DNA of 56,284 nt from Acidobacteriota bacterium (GTDB lineage: Bacteria > Actinomycetota > Acidimicrobiia > Acidimicrobiales > Ilumatobacteraceae). The notes beneath the pieces were generated by a model. That model saw only the letters and a program-made list of their open reading frames with translations, was not told the DNA's origin and ran no database searches. This document shows positions 6,836-15,636 of this stretch, piece by piece (position 1 is the first letter of the stretch; every line of letters starts with the position of its first letter). The translations under genes and the position numbers were made by a program. The DNA lies in NCBI GenBank assembly GCA_018970175.1, contig JAGWWV010000009.1, positions 1-56,284 on the forward strand, written 5' to 3'.

Positions 6836-9502
6836 CTAGTGGGCGCCGCGGACGATCTTCTTGCGAAGTTCCTCGACGAACACCACGCTGCTGCCCACGG
6901 CGGCGCAGATGAGCCACTGGCCAACCGAGATCGAGGTGACGTTGAAGAGGTCTTGCAGCGGACCGACGACGGTGAGGAGCACCTGGAAGAAGCCCGACAT
7001 GCCGAGCGCGGCCCACAGTCTCCAGTTGGAGACCGTGCGGCGGTTGAAGACGCTGTGCGTTTCGTTGCGTGCGTTCAGGATGTTGAAGAACTGGAAGAAC
7101 ACGAACGTGCAGAACGCCATGGTTCCGGCGACGGACGCGCTGTCGTAGCTGGGTTCGCCCGGGGCGAGCTGCAACACGAGAAGAGTGCCGACGGCCATCA
7201 CGATGGCAGAGGTGATGACCGCAGACCAGCGACGACGGGTGAGGATCGGTTCGTCCATCGGTCGTGGCGGCTGTTGCATGACGTTGGCCGTGGGCTTGTC
7301 GAATGCGAGAGCCATTGCGGGCGGGCCGTCCATGATGATGTTGACCCACAGAATCGCGATCGCCGCGAACGGCTTGCCGTCGGCGATGCCGAAGATCGAG
7401 GCGATGAGGAACAACGCCGAGAAGCCGATTGCCGTCGACAACTGGAAGCGAACGAACGAAACGATGTTGTGGTAGATCGCACGGCCTTGGCGCACCGCAC
7501 CGACGATGGTCGCGAAGTTGTCGTCGGTGAGCACCATCGTGGCTGCTTCCTTCGACACCTCGGTGCCGGTGATGCCCATGGCGACGCCCATGTCGGATTT
7601 CTTCAGGGCCGGTGCGTCGTTCACGCCGTCACCGGTCATTGCGACGACGCGCTTTTTCGACTGCAACAGGCCGACGAGACGCATCTTGTGCTCGGGTGCG
7701 ACGCGGGCAAAGACTCCGATGTCGTCGATCTGGTCGCGTAGTTCGTCGTCGGACATCTTCTCGATGTCGGCACCGGTGACCGCGCGGCCTCCGATGCCGA
7801 GTTGCTTGCCGATGCTGGCGGCGGTCACGGCGTGGTCGCCCGTGATCATCTTTACCGAGATGCCTGCGCTGTGCGCTTCTTCGATCGCGAGCTTCGCCTC
7901 GGGGCGGGGCGGGTCGACGATGCCGACGAGGGTGAGGAGCGTGAGGTCGGTGAGCAGGTCTTCGACTTTTCCGCCGCCGTCGACGAACTCTTGCCACTCT
8001 GCGTTGGGGAGTTGACGCACGGCGAGCGCCAGCACGCGCAGACCATCCGCGGCCATGGTGTCGTAGTGCGCGTCGAGGCCGGCGCGACTGGTGCCCATCG
8101 GCGCGGTGTCGTGGGACACGAGCACCTGACTGCAGCGCGACATCACGACGTCGGGTGCGCCCTTCACGTAGACGCGCACGAGGTCGGAGCCCGACGGAAT
8201 GGGGAACCGGTGGACGGTGGCCATGTACTTCGTGGCCGAGTCGAAGGGAACCTCGGCGATGCGCGGGTATTCACCGCGCACCTGGGAAAGGTTGACGCCC
8301 AACTTTTCGGCGAGGACGACGAGTGCGCCTTCGGTCGGGTCGCCAACCAGATCATCGGTGCCATTGGCGTGGTGCACGACGGCGTCGGCGCAGAGGGCCA
8401 GACCTCGGGCGCTGGTGGCGAGAGTGTCGGATGTCGACGCGCTGAGTCCTTCGACGGTTCCGTTCGACGAGTAACCGCTGCCAGTGACGTCGTAGAGACG
8501 ACCCTCGAAGAGGAACTTGGTCGCGGTCATCTGGTTGAGGGTGAGGGTGCCCGTCTTGTCGCTGCAGATGACACTGGTGCAGCCGAGAGTTTCGACTGCC
8601 GCGAGACGTTTGATGATGGCGTTTCGCGCCGCCAACTGACTCACGCCGATGGCAAGGGTGACGACCGTGACCGCTGGCAGGCCCTCGGGAATCGATGCGA
8701 CCGCAAGTGCGACGGCCGTGAGCAACACGTCGCCGAAATCCTGACCGCGCGCGAGGTTGGTGATCATGACGAGAGCGACGACGATGCCCGCGAGATAGAC
8801 GAGCTGGTGTGCGAGGCCGTCGAGCTGGCGCTGCAGCGGGGTCTTCTCCGTCGGCGTCGAGGCAAGAAGCCCGGCGATACGGCCGATCTCGGTGCCCATG
8901 CCCGTCTTGGTGACGACGATTTCGCCACGACCACGGGTGACCGTCGTGTTCATGAAGGCGTGCGAATGACGGTCGCCAATCGGTGCGTTCGGGTCGACGG
9001 GGTCGGTGTTCTTTTCGACCGGGTGGCTTTCGCCGGTGAGGGCGGCTTCGTCGACTTCGAGGTTGTTGGCAAAGAAGATCTCGCCGTCGGCGGGCAGGCG
9101 GTCGCCCGCCTCGACGAGAACGATGTCGCCGGGAACCACGGTCTCGGTCGGCACCATCATCACCGTGCCGTCTCGACGAACGCGGACCTGTGCGGTGAGC
9201 ATCTTCCTCAATGCGTCGAGTGACTTCTCGGCGCGGTTCTCTTGGATGAATCCGATGACGGCATTGAAGACCACGACGACGAGAACGACGAGCGGTGTCT
9301 TCAGTTCACCCGATACCACCAGCGACACGAGGGCGGCACCGATGAGAATCAGGATGAGCATGTCCTTGAACTGGGCGAGGAACTTCTTCCAGCCGGGAAT
9401 GGTTTCGGCAGCCGCAAGTTGGTTGGGGCCGAACTCTTCGAGTCGACGCGCGGCCTCGACCGAGGTGAGGCCGGTGTCGAGGGGGGTTTGGGTTGTTGTC
9501 AC
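6836..9502 (-). CDS. Cation-transporting P-type ATPase (P2A, Ca2+-like)
   Basis: An 888-residue P2-type pump that would move a cation, most likely Ca2+, across the cytoplasmic membrane at the cost of ATP. Landmarks in order: N-terminal cation-ATPase domain (VEAARRLEEFGPN), actuator loop TGES (156-159), PEGL in M4 (272-275), phosphorylation motif DKTGT with Asp315, nucleotide-binding KGAPDVV, hinge TGDGVNDAPAL, and a C-terminal block of membrane helices with WVNIIMDGPPA in M6. No heavy-metal-binding domain precedes M1, which argues against the P1B class. It lies 9 bp downstream of htpX in the same direction, suggesting a membrane-homeostasis operon. Ion specificity is inference. Confidence 0.93.
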   Translation of the reverse strand: MTTTQTPLDTGLTSVEAARRLEEFGPNQLAAAETIPGWKKFLAQFKDMLILILIGAALVSLVVSGELKTPLVVLVVVVFNAVIGFIQENRAEKSLDALRKMLTAQVRVRRDGTVMMVPTETVVPGDIVLVEAGDRLPADGEIFFANNLEVDEAALTGESHPVEKNTDPVDPNAPIGDRHSHAFMNTTVTRGRGEIVVTKTGMGTEIGRIAGLLASTPTEKTPLQRQLDGLAHQLVYLAGIVVALVMITNLARGQDFGDVLLTAVALAVASIPEGLPAVTVVTLAIGVSQLAARNAIIKRLAAVETLGCTSVICSDKTGTLTLNQMTATKFLFEGRLYDVTGSGYSSNGTVEGLSASTSDTLATSARGLALCADAVVHHANGTDDLVGDPTEGALVVLAEKLGVNLSQVRGEYPRIAEVPFDSATKYMATVHRFPIPSGSDLVRVYVKGAPDVVMSRCSQVLVSHDTAPMGTSRAGLDAHYDTMAADGLRVLALAVRQLPNAEWQEFVDGGGKVEDLLTDLTLLTLVGIVDPPRPEAKLAIEEAHSAGISVKMITGDHAVTAASIGKQLGIGGRAVTGADIEKMSDDELRDQIDDIGVFARVAPEHKMRLVGLLQSKKRVVAMTGDGVNDAPALKKSDMGVAMGITGTEVSKEAATMVLTDDNFATIVGAVRQGRAIYHNIVSFVRFQLSTAIGFSALFLIASIFGIADGKPFAAIAILWVNIIMDGPPAMALAFDKPTANVMQQPPRPMDEPILTRRRWSAVITSAIVMAVGTLLVLQLAPGEPSYDSASVAGTMAFCTFVFFQFFNILNARNETHSVFNRRTVSNWRLWAALGMSGFFQVLLTVVGPLQDLFNVTSISVGQWLICAAVGSSVVFVEELRKKIVRGAH

Positions 9503-9511
9503 GGAGTTCTT

Positions 9512-10390
9512 TCAGAAGGTCATCGCGCGAAGACGGGCAATGCGGTCATCGGTGCTGGGGTGGGTGGAAAACAGGCGGGCGATGTTGGGGCCGCCCGAGC
9601 GCTTGTTCTGGAACTCGGCAAGCGGGTTGTGGATGTAGGCCTGCGCCTGGGCAGGGGCGACCTGCATCGGGATCTGGCGCGCATACACCTCGATGCGCTC
9701 GAGTGCATTCGCGAGGGGAACGCCAGTGCCGAGAAGTTCGGCCGCCGAGCGGTCGGCTTCGTACTCACGCGAACGTGACACGGCCATCTGCATGAGCGAC
9801 GCGGCAATCGGAGCGAGCATCGACACCAGGATCAGCGCGAACGGGTTCGGACGGTCGTCGTCATTGCTGCCTCCGCCGCCGAACATTGCCGCCCACATCG
9901 CCATGTTGGCAATGAACGAAATTGCGGTGGCGATGGCCGCCGCCACCGAACCGATGAGAATGTCGCGGTTGCGCACGTGCATCAGCTCGTGTGCCATCAC
10001 ACCGCGCAGTTCGTCCTCGGGCATGGTGCGCAGCAGGCCCTCGGTTGCGCACACGACCGCGTTGCGCGGACCGCGACCCGTTGCGAACGCGTTGGGTTGG
10101 TCGTTGGGGGAGATGGCGACGCGGGGCATGGGAAGGTTGGCGCGCGCGGCGAGGTCTTCGATCATGCCGTAGAACATCGGAGCGTCGGCCTTGGTGATGA
10201 CACGGGCCTTTGCCGCCTTGAGCGCCATCTTGTCGCTGAACCAATAGGAGCCGCCGACCATCGCGAATGCGATGACCAGACCGAACGTGAGTGAGGTACT
10301 GCTTCCGCCTCCGAGGACGCCGGCAATGGTGACGATGAGGCCACCGAGGCCGGCGAGAAGAATGGCGGTTTTTGCGGTGTTCTTGAACAT
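9512..10390 (-). CDS. htpX: M48 family zinc metalloprotease HtpX
   Basis: HtpX is an integral-membrane zinc protease that degrades misfolded membrane proteins and is heat-shock controlled in several bacteria. The 292-residue protein has two N-terminal membrane spans (about 8-50), the catalytic HELMH (H134, E135, H138) followed by VRNRD, two further hydrophobic segments, and the SREYEADRSAAEL stretch that supplies the third zinc ligand. The ATG at 10390 is preceded by an AAGGGA ribosome-binding site at 7 nt. That site is sequestered in an 8-bp inverted repeat (see 10400-10441). It heads the operon htpX - P-type ATPase - membrane protein - NUDIX. Confidence 0.93.
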   Translation of the reverse strand: MFKNTAKTAILLAGLGGLIVTIAGVLGGGSSTSLTFGLVIAFAMVGGSYWFSDKMALKAAKARVITKADAPMFYGMIEDLAARANLPMPRVAISPNDQPNAFATGRGPRNAVVCATEGLLRTMPEDELRGVMAHELMHVRNRDILIGSVAAAIATAISFIANMAMWAAMFGGGGSNDDDRPNPFALILVSMLAPIAASLMQMAVSRSREYEADRSAAELLGTGVPLANALERIEVYARQIPMQVAPAQAQAYIHNPLAEFQNKRSGGPNIARLFSTHPSTDDRIARLRAMTF

Positions 10391-10399
10391 CTTGGATTC

Positions 10400-10441
10400 C
10401 CTTCGACTGGTCCCCGGGGGGACGACTTTTCACGTCGAAGG
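10400..10441 (-). promoter_or_regulatory. Hairpin covering the htpX ribosome-binding site
   Basis: In the htpX mRNA, CCUUCGAC (10441-10434) can pair perfectly over 8 bp with GUCGAAGG (10407-10400). The 26-nt loop holds a second short GUCCC/GGGAC stem. The downstream arm includes the GAAGG of the Shine-Dalgarno sequence, 10 nt before the ATG, so folding would hide the ribosome-binding site. Such an arrangement is known for RNA thermometers of heat-shock genes. Whether it melts at a useful temperature is inference. Confidence 0.5.
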
Positions 10442-10596
10442 TCTCTCCCGCCCCGTGGGGCCTCGGTGCCGGGACCCGCTGACGCGGCTCCGTGATGACG
10501 ACACCGGAGTCGAGGGATACTCCCCTTCAGAAGTCGAATTCTACGACAGACGTCTACTTCTTGCCAACAACTACACAAAAAAGAAAGGATGCGCGC

Positions 10597-11694
10597 ATGA
10601 AAATCACCGCCGCAGTTCTGCCCTCGCCCGAAGCGCCATTCGAGATTCGCGAACTGGAAATCGCCGACCCGCGTCCCGGCGAAGTCTTGGTGCGCATCGT
10701 CGGTGCCGGGATGTGCCACACCGACCTTCTCGCGCGCATTCCCGGCGCGCCATTCCCGATGCCCGTCGTGCTCGGTCACGAAGGATCGGGGATCGTGGAA
10801 AAAGTCGGCGACGGGGTGACGAAAGTCGCCCCCGGCGACAAGGTCATTTTGTCCTACGCCAGCTGCGGTCGCTGCAACAACTGTGAGACGGGCCTACCGC
10901 AGTACTGCGACCTGTTCGGCGCACTCAATTTCATGGGTTCGCGTCTCGACGGATCAGCGCCCGTCAGCGGAACCGACGGCGGAAAGATGGGTTGTTGCTG
11001 GTTCGGCCAGTCGAGCTTCGCGTCGCACGCCATGGCGAGCGAACGCAACGTCGTGAAGGTCACCGCCGACGACGTGAAGCTCGAGATCCTCGGGCCACTC
11101 GGCTGCGGCTTTCAAACCGGTGCCGGCGCGGTTCTCAATTCTCTCGCGGCACGGCCCGGATCGTCGATCGTCATCTACGGAGCCGGTGCAGTCGGTCTGG
11201 CCGGTGTGATGGCCGCGAACATTGCCAGCTGCTCGACCATCGTCGCCGTCGACCTGCACGACAACCGACTCGCGCTCGCCAAGGAAGTGGGTGCCACGCA
11301 CGTCGTCAACGCAACAACAACCGCCGATGTCACCGCCGAGGTGCGCGCCATCACCGGCGGAGGTACGCAGTACGGACTCGACACCACCGGCGTTCCCGCG
11401 GTCATCCGCGGCGCGGTCGATGCACTACGCCCGACGGGCAGTCTCGTCGTCGTCGGCGTCGTGATGGGCGACATCTCGTTCTCCGCGTCAGGATTCCTCG
11501 ACGGCAAGTCGGTACGCGGCGTCATCGAAGGCGACGCCTACCCGGCCGACTTCATCCCGAAGTTGATCGACTGGCACCGCCGCGGCATGTTCCCGATCGA
11601 GAAACTGGTGAAGACCTACCGCCTCGACCAGATCAACGAAGCGCAGCACGACAGCGAATCCGGCGCCACGATCAAGCCGATCTTCGTCTTGTAA
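10597..11694 (+). CDS. Zinc-dependent alcohol dehydrogenase (MDR family)
   Basis: A 365-residue medium-chain dehydrogenase oxidising an alcohol with NAD(P)+. Catalytic zinc ligands are C40 (GMCHTD), H61 (GHEGSG) and C170 (GPLGCGFQTGAGA). The structural zinc site is C90, C93, C96 and C104. The Rossmann motif is GAGAVG (195-200), followed by an aspartate (VAVDLHDN) consistent with NAD preference. The GFQTGAGA context resembles the aryl- and benzyl-alcohol dehydrogenase branch. The ATG at 10597 has a good AAGAAAGGA ribosome-binding site at 10581-10589. It is divergent from htpX across the longest gap in the window (10391-10596). The TetR gene downstream is convergent and might control it. Confidence 0.92.
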   Translation: MKITAAVLPSPEAPFEIRELEIADPRPGEVLVRIVGAGMCHTDLLARIPGAPFPMPVVLGHEGSGIVEKVGDGVTKVAPGDKVILSYASCGRCNNCETGLPQYCDLFGALNFMGSRLDGSAPVSGTDGGKMGCCWFGQSSFASHAMASERNVVKVTADDVKLEILGPLGCGFQTGAGAVLNSLAARPGSSIVIYGAGAVGLAGVMAANIASCSTIVAVDLHDNRLALAKEVGATHVVNATTTADVTAEVRAITGGGTQYGLDTTGVPAVIRGAVDALRPTGSLVVVGVVMGDISFSASGFLDGKSVRGVIEGDAYPADFIPKLIDWHRRGMFPIEKLVKTYRLDQINEAQHDSESGATIKPIFVL

Positions 11695-11705
11695 CGAAGC
11701 CCGCG

Positions 11706-12386
11706 CTACTTCGCCGTGGCAGCTGCGACCCTTGTTTGCGATTTCGCACGCGCCGTGGCTGCCGGCACGTCCCAACCCAGGGCGGACTGCACGGTTTCGC
11801 CGGACTGGCTCATGTAACGCAGGTAGGCGAGAACGTCCTGCTTTTGTTGTTCCGACATGTCGTTCACTTCGTCGAAAGTTCCCATGGCCTGGACCACCAA
11901 CGTACCGATGAGAACGAGGTTGATCCTGGTGCGGTCCGCCACGTTGGGGTTGAGGGATTGCGCAACGACCGACTCGAGAAGCATCTTTTGGCTCGACCGA
12001 AAGCGCACGGGGCTGACGCCACAACCCAGCAAATATGCGATTGTTCGGATGCGTGCGCGAGCCATCTGCATCACGTCGACGTCGTCGTCGAGGATCACCT
12101 GAAGCCGAGAAGTCTCATTGCTCTCGGTCTTGAGAAAGATGCCGAGAAACGCAGCCTCAATGGACTGGCACAGCAACTCCTCGCGCGAACCGAAATAGCG
12201 GACCACGTAATCGGTGTGGACGCCGGCCTTGTCACAGATTCGCTGGACGGTCACCTCGGCAGGCGGGAGCTGAATCAACAGATGACTGGTGGCAGTCATC
12301 ATGCGCACCGAGGCTTCGGCCTGGCTGTAGCGGGGCTTCTTGGACGTGGAAGCCCGCGGAGAGCTCTTCTTTGATGCCGTCGCCAT
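11706..12386 (-). CDS. TetR family transcriptional regulator
   Basis: A 226-residue one-component repressor. After a Lys/Ser-rich N-terminal tail of about 20 residues comes the helix-turn-helix region VTVQRICDKAGVHTDYVVRYFGSREELL, typical of TetR; the C-terminal ligand domain is all-helical and unassigned. The start ATG at 12386 has a TACGAT box (12393-12398) exactly 6 nt upstream, so the transcript is probably leaderless. It is convergent with the alcohol dehydrogenase and divergent from the LPxTG surface protein, whose promoter carries a tandem palindrome (12448-12484). That palindrome is the most obvious candidate for its operator. Confidence 0.9.
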   Translation of the reverse strand: MATASKKSSPRASTSKKPRYSQAEASVRMMTATSHLLIQLPPAEVTVQRICDKAGVHTDYVVRYFGSREELLCQSIEAAFLGIFLKTESNETSRLQVILDDDVDVMQMARARIRTIAYLLGCGVSPVRFRSSQKMLLESVVAQSLNPNVADRTRINLVLIGTLVVQAMGTFDEVNDMSEQQKQDVLAYLRYMSQSGETVQSALGWDVPAATARAKSQTRVAAATAK

Positions 12387-12447
12387 GGGTCAATCGTACG
12401 AGGGGGAGTCCGAACCAGGGCACGAGTAGAAGGCTCCTGATTCTAAA

Positions 12448-12484
12448 TGTGCATTCTATGCACTGATTGTGCATAGAATGCACA
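12448..12484. promoter_or_regulatory. Tandem palindromic operator upstream of the surface-protein gene
   Basis: Two 16-bp arms are perfect inverted copies separated by TGATT. Each arm is itself a palindrome, GTGCAT-N3-ATGCAC (12449-12463 and 12469-12483). Two adjacent dyads of this size are typical of TetR dimers binding in pairs. The second dyad contains the -10 box of the downstream gene, so occupancy would repress it. A stem-loop reading is possible but a terminator is unlikely: there is no T-tract and it abuts a start codon. Confidence 0.72.
12474..12479 (+). promoter_or_regulatory. -10 box of a leaderless promoter for the surface protein
   Basis: TAGAAT ends 6 nt before the ATG at 12486, placing the expected transcription start on the A of the start codon. 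There is no Shine-Dalgarno sequence, because the space is taken by the palindrome. Confidence 0.55.
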
Positions 12485-12485
12485 A

Positions 12486-14960
12486 ATGAGCCACCTAGCG
12501 AAAAACATTCCCACTTGGCGTCGATCGGCCGGTGCGCTACTTCTGGTCGTCGGAATCGTCGTCGCGACAGCTGAGTTCGCTTCCGCGAATAGCACGTGGA
12601 GCCAGGGGACTCCGGCGGTGTTCGCGGCCGGAGTGCAAAACTCCAGCCCGAGCACGGACGTCAAATCGGTGTCGTGTGGGTCGGCGGGAAACTGCACTGC
12701 CGTCGGCAGCTTCTCCAATGCGGCCGGCGATCGTGAGGCTTTTGCGATGACGTCGACGGCGGGGGTGTGGGGTCAGGCGACTCCGGTGGTGTTCGCGGCC
12801 GGTGTTCGGAACACCACCCCGTACGATTCTTTGGACTCGGTGTCGTGTGGGTCGGCGGGGAATTGCACCGCTGTCGGCTATTTCCGGAATGTTGCTGGCG
12901 GTACTGAGGCGTTCACGCTGACGTCGACGGCGGGGGTGTGGGGTCAGGCGACTCCGGCGGTGTTCGCGGCCGGAGTGCAAAACTCCAGCCGGAGCGCGTC
13001 TTTGGCTTCGGTGTCGTGTGCGTCGGCGGGGAACTGCACCGCCGCCGGAATCTTCCGCAATGCGACTGGGGGCTATGAGACGTTCACAATGACGTCGACG
13101 GCGGGGGTGTGGGGTCAGGCGACTCCGGTGGTGTTCGCGGCCGGAGTGCAAAACTCCAGCCCGAGTGACGTCTTCTTTTCGGTGTCGTGTGCGTCGGCGG
13201 GGAACTGCACCGCTGTCGGCAGTTTTTACAATGTCGCTGGCCGTACTGAGGCGTTCACGCTGACGTCGACGGCGGGTGCGTGGGGTCAGGCGACTCCGGC
13301 GGTGTTCGCGGCGGGCGTGCAGAACACCAACCCGTACTCGGCCTTCAAATCGGTGTCGTGTGGGTCGGCGGGGAACTGCACTGCCGTCGGCAGTTTCGCC
13401 AGTGCGGCCGGCGGTTCTGAGGCGTTCACGATGTCGTCTACCTCTGGAGTGTGGGGTCAGGCGACTCCGGCGGTGTTCGCGGCCGGCGTGCAGAACGCCA
13501 CCCCGAACGATTCTTTGAACTCGGTGTCGTGTGGGTCGGCGGGGAACTGCACCGCTGTCGGATCTTTCCGCAATGCGGCTGCCGGTTGGGAGTCCGAGGC
13601 GTTCACGATGTCAATGGTGGCCGGGGTGTGGGGTCAGGCGACTCCGGCGGTGTTCGCGGCCGGCGTCCAGAACACCAACCCGAGCGCCTACCTCAGTTCG
13701 GTGTCGTGTGCGTCGGCGGGGAACTGCACCGCCGTCGGACAGTTCGCCAATGCGGCCAGCGGTTACGAGGCGTTCACGATGTCGTCTGCCTCTGGGGTGT
13801 GGGGTCAGGGGGCTCCGGCGGTGTTCGCTGCCGGCGTCCAGAGAGCCAACCCGTATGCGGCTCTCAATTCGGTGTCGTGTGGGTCGGCGGGGAACTGCGC
13901 TGCTGTCGGCTATTTCGTCAATGTGGCGAGCGGTTCTGAGGCGTTCACGATGACTGCCGTCGACAACTCCCCGGCGCCGACGACGACTGTTGCCCCGACG
14001 ACGACTATTGCGCCGACGACGACGGTCGCGCCATCAACAACAGTCGCAGCAACCACGACCATTGCCTCTTCAACAACGATTGCGGCAACTACGACGGCGA
14101 CGGTCGCGCCGTCAACAACGGTTGCGGCAACAACGACGATTGCCTCTTCAACAACTGCTGTGGCAACCACGACGGTTGCGCCGACCACGACGGTCGCTCC
14201 GTCGGTTCCGAGTTTGGTGAACTCCTCGAATCAATCACAGTTGGCGCAGGGTCCGGGAGAAGCGACGGCAATCGTGAATGGTCGGGTGGTCACGGCCACG
14301 GTGGAGACTCCGGCTGACTTGCCGGCGGCTCAAGTGAATCCGAAGGATCGGACGCCGGACCAAGTGCATTCGTTGCAGGCAGTGGCAGCTGATCTGGTTG
14401 ATCAACTCGACCAGTCAGCCGGCGGTGACAGTGGACTTTCAGTGAAAGACACACCGACGGGCGCCAACATCAAAGGACTGCTGGATATTCCGGTGCCGAT
14501 TGAGAACACAGTCCTCGTGCAGGTCGGAAAGAAGTCTGCGCTGTTTGCTGTGTTAAACGAGGACGGCACGCTCACCGAGGTGAAGCCCGGCGCGGTAATC
14601 GAGATGAATGGTCACGGTGAAGTCGGTGTGGTCGCGTTCGGATTGACCGCACAAGAGTCGGCCGAGTTGGTAGTGATGTCGACACCCCGATTGATCGGCT
14701 CGTACACCGTGAATGCGAACGGCCTGATGAGGGCGCAGGCGGTGATACCGGCAGCGATTAGGAACGGAAGCCATACGTTGGTGGTTGCAACCCCGACCGT
14801 GCAGGTGTCCTTCGGTTTGAAGGTTGCTCCGGCCAAAGCGGTAGCACTGCCGGCCACCGGTGCCGAAAACACCGGTAACGCATTGTCGGCAGCGCTGTGG
14901 ATGTTGGTGCTCGGCGCGACTGTGATTGCGGTGGTGCGTCGCCGACGCCTGATCGACTGA
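12486..14960 (+). CDS. Sortase-type LPxTG surface protein with eight 57-residue repeats
   Basis: An 824-residue exported protein. Residues 1-34 are a signal peptide (Arg-Arg, hydrophobic GALLLVVGIVVATAEF, cleavage after ASA). Residues 38-495 are eight tandem 57-residue units, each with a SVSCxSAGNCTAVG core carrying two cysteines and starting W-G-Q-A-T-P. Residues about 496-576 are a Thr/Ala/Pro linker of TTTVAP and TTTIAS type. A folded domain of about 220 residues follows. The C-terminus is a cell-wall sorting signal: LPATG, a hydrophobic helix and RRRRLID. The SVSC repeat is a motif I have seen in many actinobacterial exported proteins, function unproven. It probably stands off the cell wall as a stalked adhesin or sensor; that role is inference. 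Confidence 0.88.
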   Translation: MSHLAKNIPTWRRSAGALLLVVGIVVATAEFASANSTWSQGTPAVFAAGVQNSSPSTDVKSVSCGSAGNCTAVGSFSNAAGDREAFAMTSTAGVWGQATPVVFAAGVRNTTPYDSLDSVSCGSAGNCTAVGYFRNVAGGTEAFTLTSTAGVWGQATPAVFAAGVQNSSRSASLASVSCASAGNCTAAGIFRNATGGYETFTMTSTAGVWGQATPVVFAAGVQNSSPSDVFFSVSCASAGNCTAVGSFYNVAGRTEAFTLTSTAGAWGQATPAVFAAGVQNTNPYSAFKSVSCGSAGNCTAVGSFASAAGGSEAFTMSSTSGVWGQATPAVFAAGVQNATPNDSLNSVSCGSAGNCTAVGSFRNAAAGWESEAFTMSMVAGVWGQATPAVFAAGVQNTNPSAYLSSVSCASAGNCTAVGQFANAASGYEAFTMSSASGVWGQGAPAVFAAGVQRANPYAALNSVSCGSAGNCAAVGYFVNVASGSEAFTMTAVDNSPAPTTTVAPTTTIAPTTTVAPSTTVAATTTIASSTTIAATTTATVAPSTTVAATTTIASSTTAVATTTVAPTTTVAPSVPSLVNSSNQSQLAQGPGEATAIVNGRVVTATVETPADLPAAQVNPKDRTPDQVHSLQAVAADLVDQLDQSAGGDSGLSVKDTPTGANIKGLLDIPVPIENTVLVQVGKKSALFAVLNEDGTLTEVKPGAVIEMNGHGEVGVVAFGLTAQESAELVVMSTPRLIGSYTVNANGLMRAQAVIPAAIRNGSHTLVVATPTVQVSFGLKVAPAKAVALPATGAENTGNALSAALWMLVLGATVIAVVRRRRLID
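12597..13970 (+). repeat. Eight tandem 171-bp in-frame repeats
   Basis: Units of 171 bp (one of 177 bp, unit 6, which gains two codons) start at the codon for Trp38 and follow each other without spacers. Long blocks such as GGTCAGGCGACTCCGG are identical at the DNA level between units, including third positions. That suggests recent duplication or gene conversion rather than protein-level selection alone. Confidence 0.9.
13972..14214 (+). repeat. Low-complexity Thr/Ala/Pro-coding linker
   Basis: About 80 codons built from near-repeats of ACGACG, GTTGCG and CCGACG units encode TTTVAP, TTTIAS and STTVAA. This is a typical extended wall-spanning stalk, probably a site of O-glycosylation and of length variation. 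Confidence 0.8.
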
Positions 14961-14967
14961 GTCGGGG

Positions 14968-15636
14968 CTAACCGCCGCCCATGCCCTTGCGCCACTCGAT
15001 GGGGTCGCGGCCGAGCTTTGCGTAACGGTCGGTGATCCAGATTGGCAGTCCGATGTCGCCACCGTCGGCGACGATGCGGGCCTGCTCGCCGTTTTCGTCC
15101 CAGATGTGGCAGGTGTTCAGGTTGAAGCGCATGCGGGCGAGGCGTTCTTCGCGCGTGGTGGGTTCGGGTTCGACCTGTGCTGATCCCTCGGCGACGTTCA
15201 CGGCGCGCATCGACCACACGCTTTGAATTGCAACCGGTGCCATCGCCTGCAGAAGTGCGGTGGTGTGCGTGCAGCCGCGCGGGCCGCCGAAGAGTTCGCG
15301 CACCTTGTGGGTGAAGCCGCGTGCGATGCTGAGGCCGATGAGCTTCTCGTAGTGCGTCGTGATGGCGGGGCAACCACCGTGTGGGTACACCTCGAACTCG
15401 ACGCGGGCGTCGGCGATGATCATCTCGGGCATCGTGACTTCGAGAGCGACGATCATGTGGTGCAACGGCAGCGGTTCGGGGTCGTTCGGAACGTAGAGCC
15501 CGGCGGGCTTCTCGTCGCGCACGGCGCCGCGCAACAGGATGGTCTTGTCGTTCATGCGGTAGGCCCGCACGACGTAACTGCGGTCGTGGATTTCCTGCAG
15601 GTTCGGATCGGAGGGCGGGGGGAGAATGTCGGTCAT
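14968..15636 (-). CDS. DUF2889 family protein
   Basis: A 222-residue protein with the DUF2889 layout: an N-terminal strand-rich half containing VRAYRMNDKTILLRGAVRDE, then PEMIIADARVEFEVYPH, and a helical half with LFGGPRGCTHTTALLQAMAPVA. Function is unknown. The Cys-Thr-His cluster (GCTHTTAL) is conserved-looking and might be catalytic or metal-binding, which is inference. The ATG overlaps the stop of the upstream phosphotransferase by 4 bp, so the two are co-translated at the tail of the sufC2-sufS-sufU operon. Its end lies 7 bp from the convergent surface-protein gene. Confidence 0.82.
   Translation of the reverse strand: MTDILPPPSDPNLQEIHDRSYVVRAYRMNDKTILLRGAVRDEKPAGLYVPNDPEPLPLHHMIVALEVTMPEMIIADARVEFEVYPHGGCPAITTHYEKLIGLSIARGFTHKVRELFGGPRGCTHTTALLQAMAPVAIQSVWSMRAVNVAEGSAQVEPEPTTREERLARMRFNLNTCHIWDENGEQARIVADGGDIGLPIWITDRYAKLGRDPIEWRKGMGGG

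Noticed and set aside
12597-13970. Regular direct repeats that could suggest a CRISPR array
   Set aside because: The 171-bp units are in frame, have no spacers, and encode a clear protein repeat within a signal-peptide/LPxTG gene.
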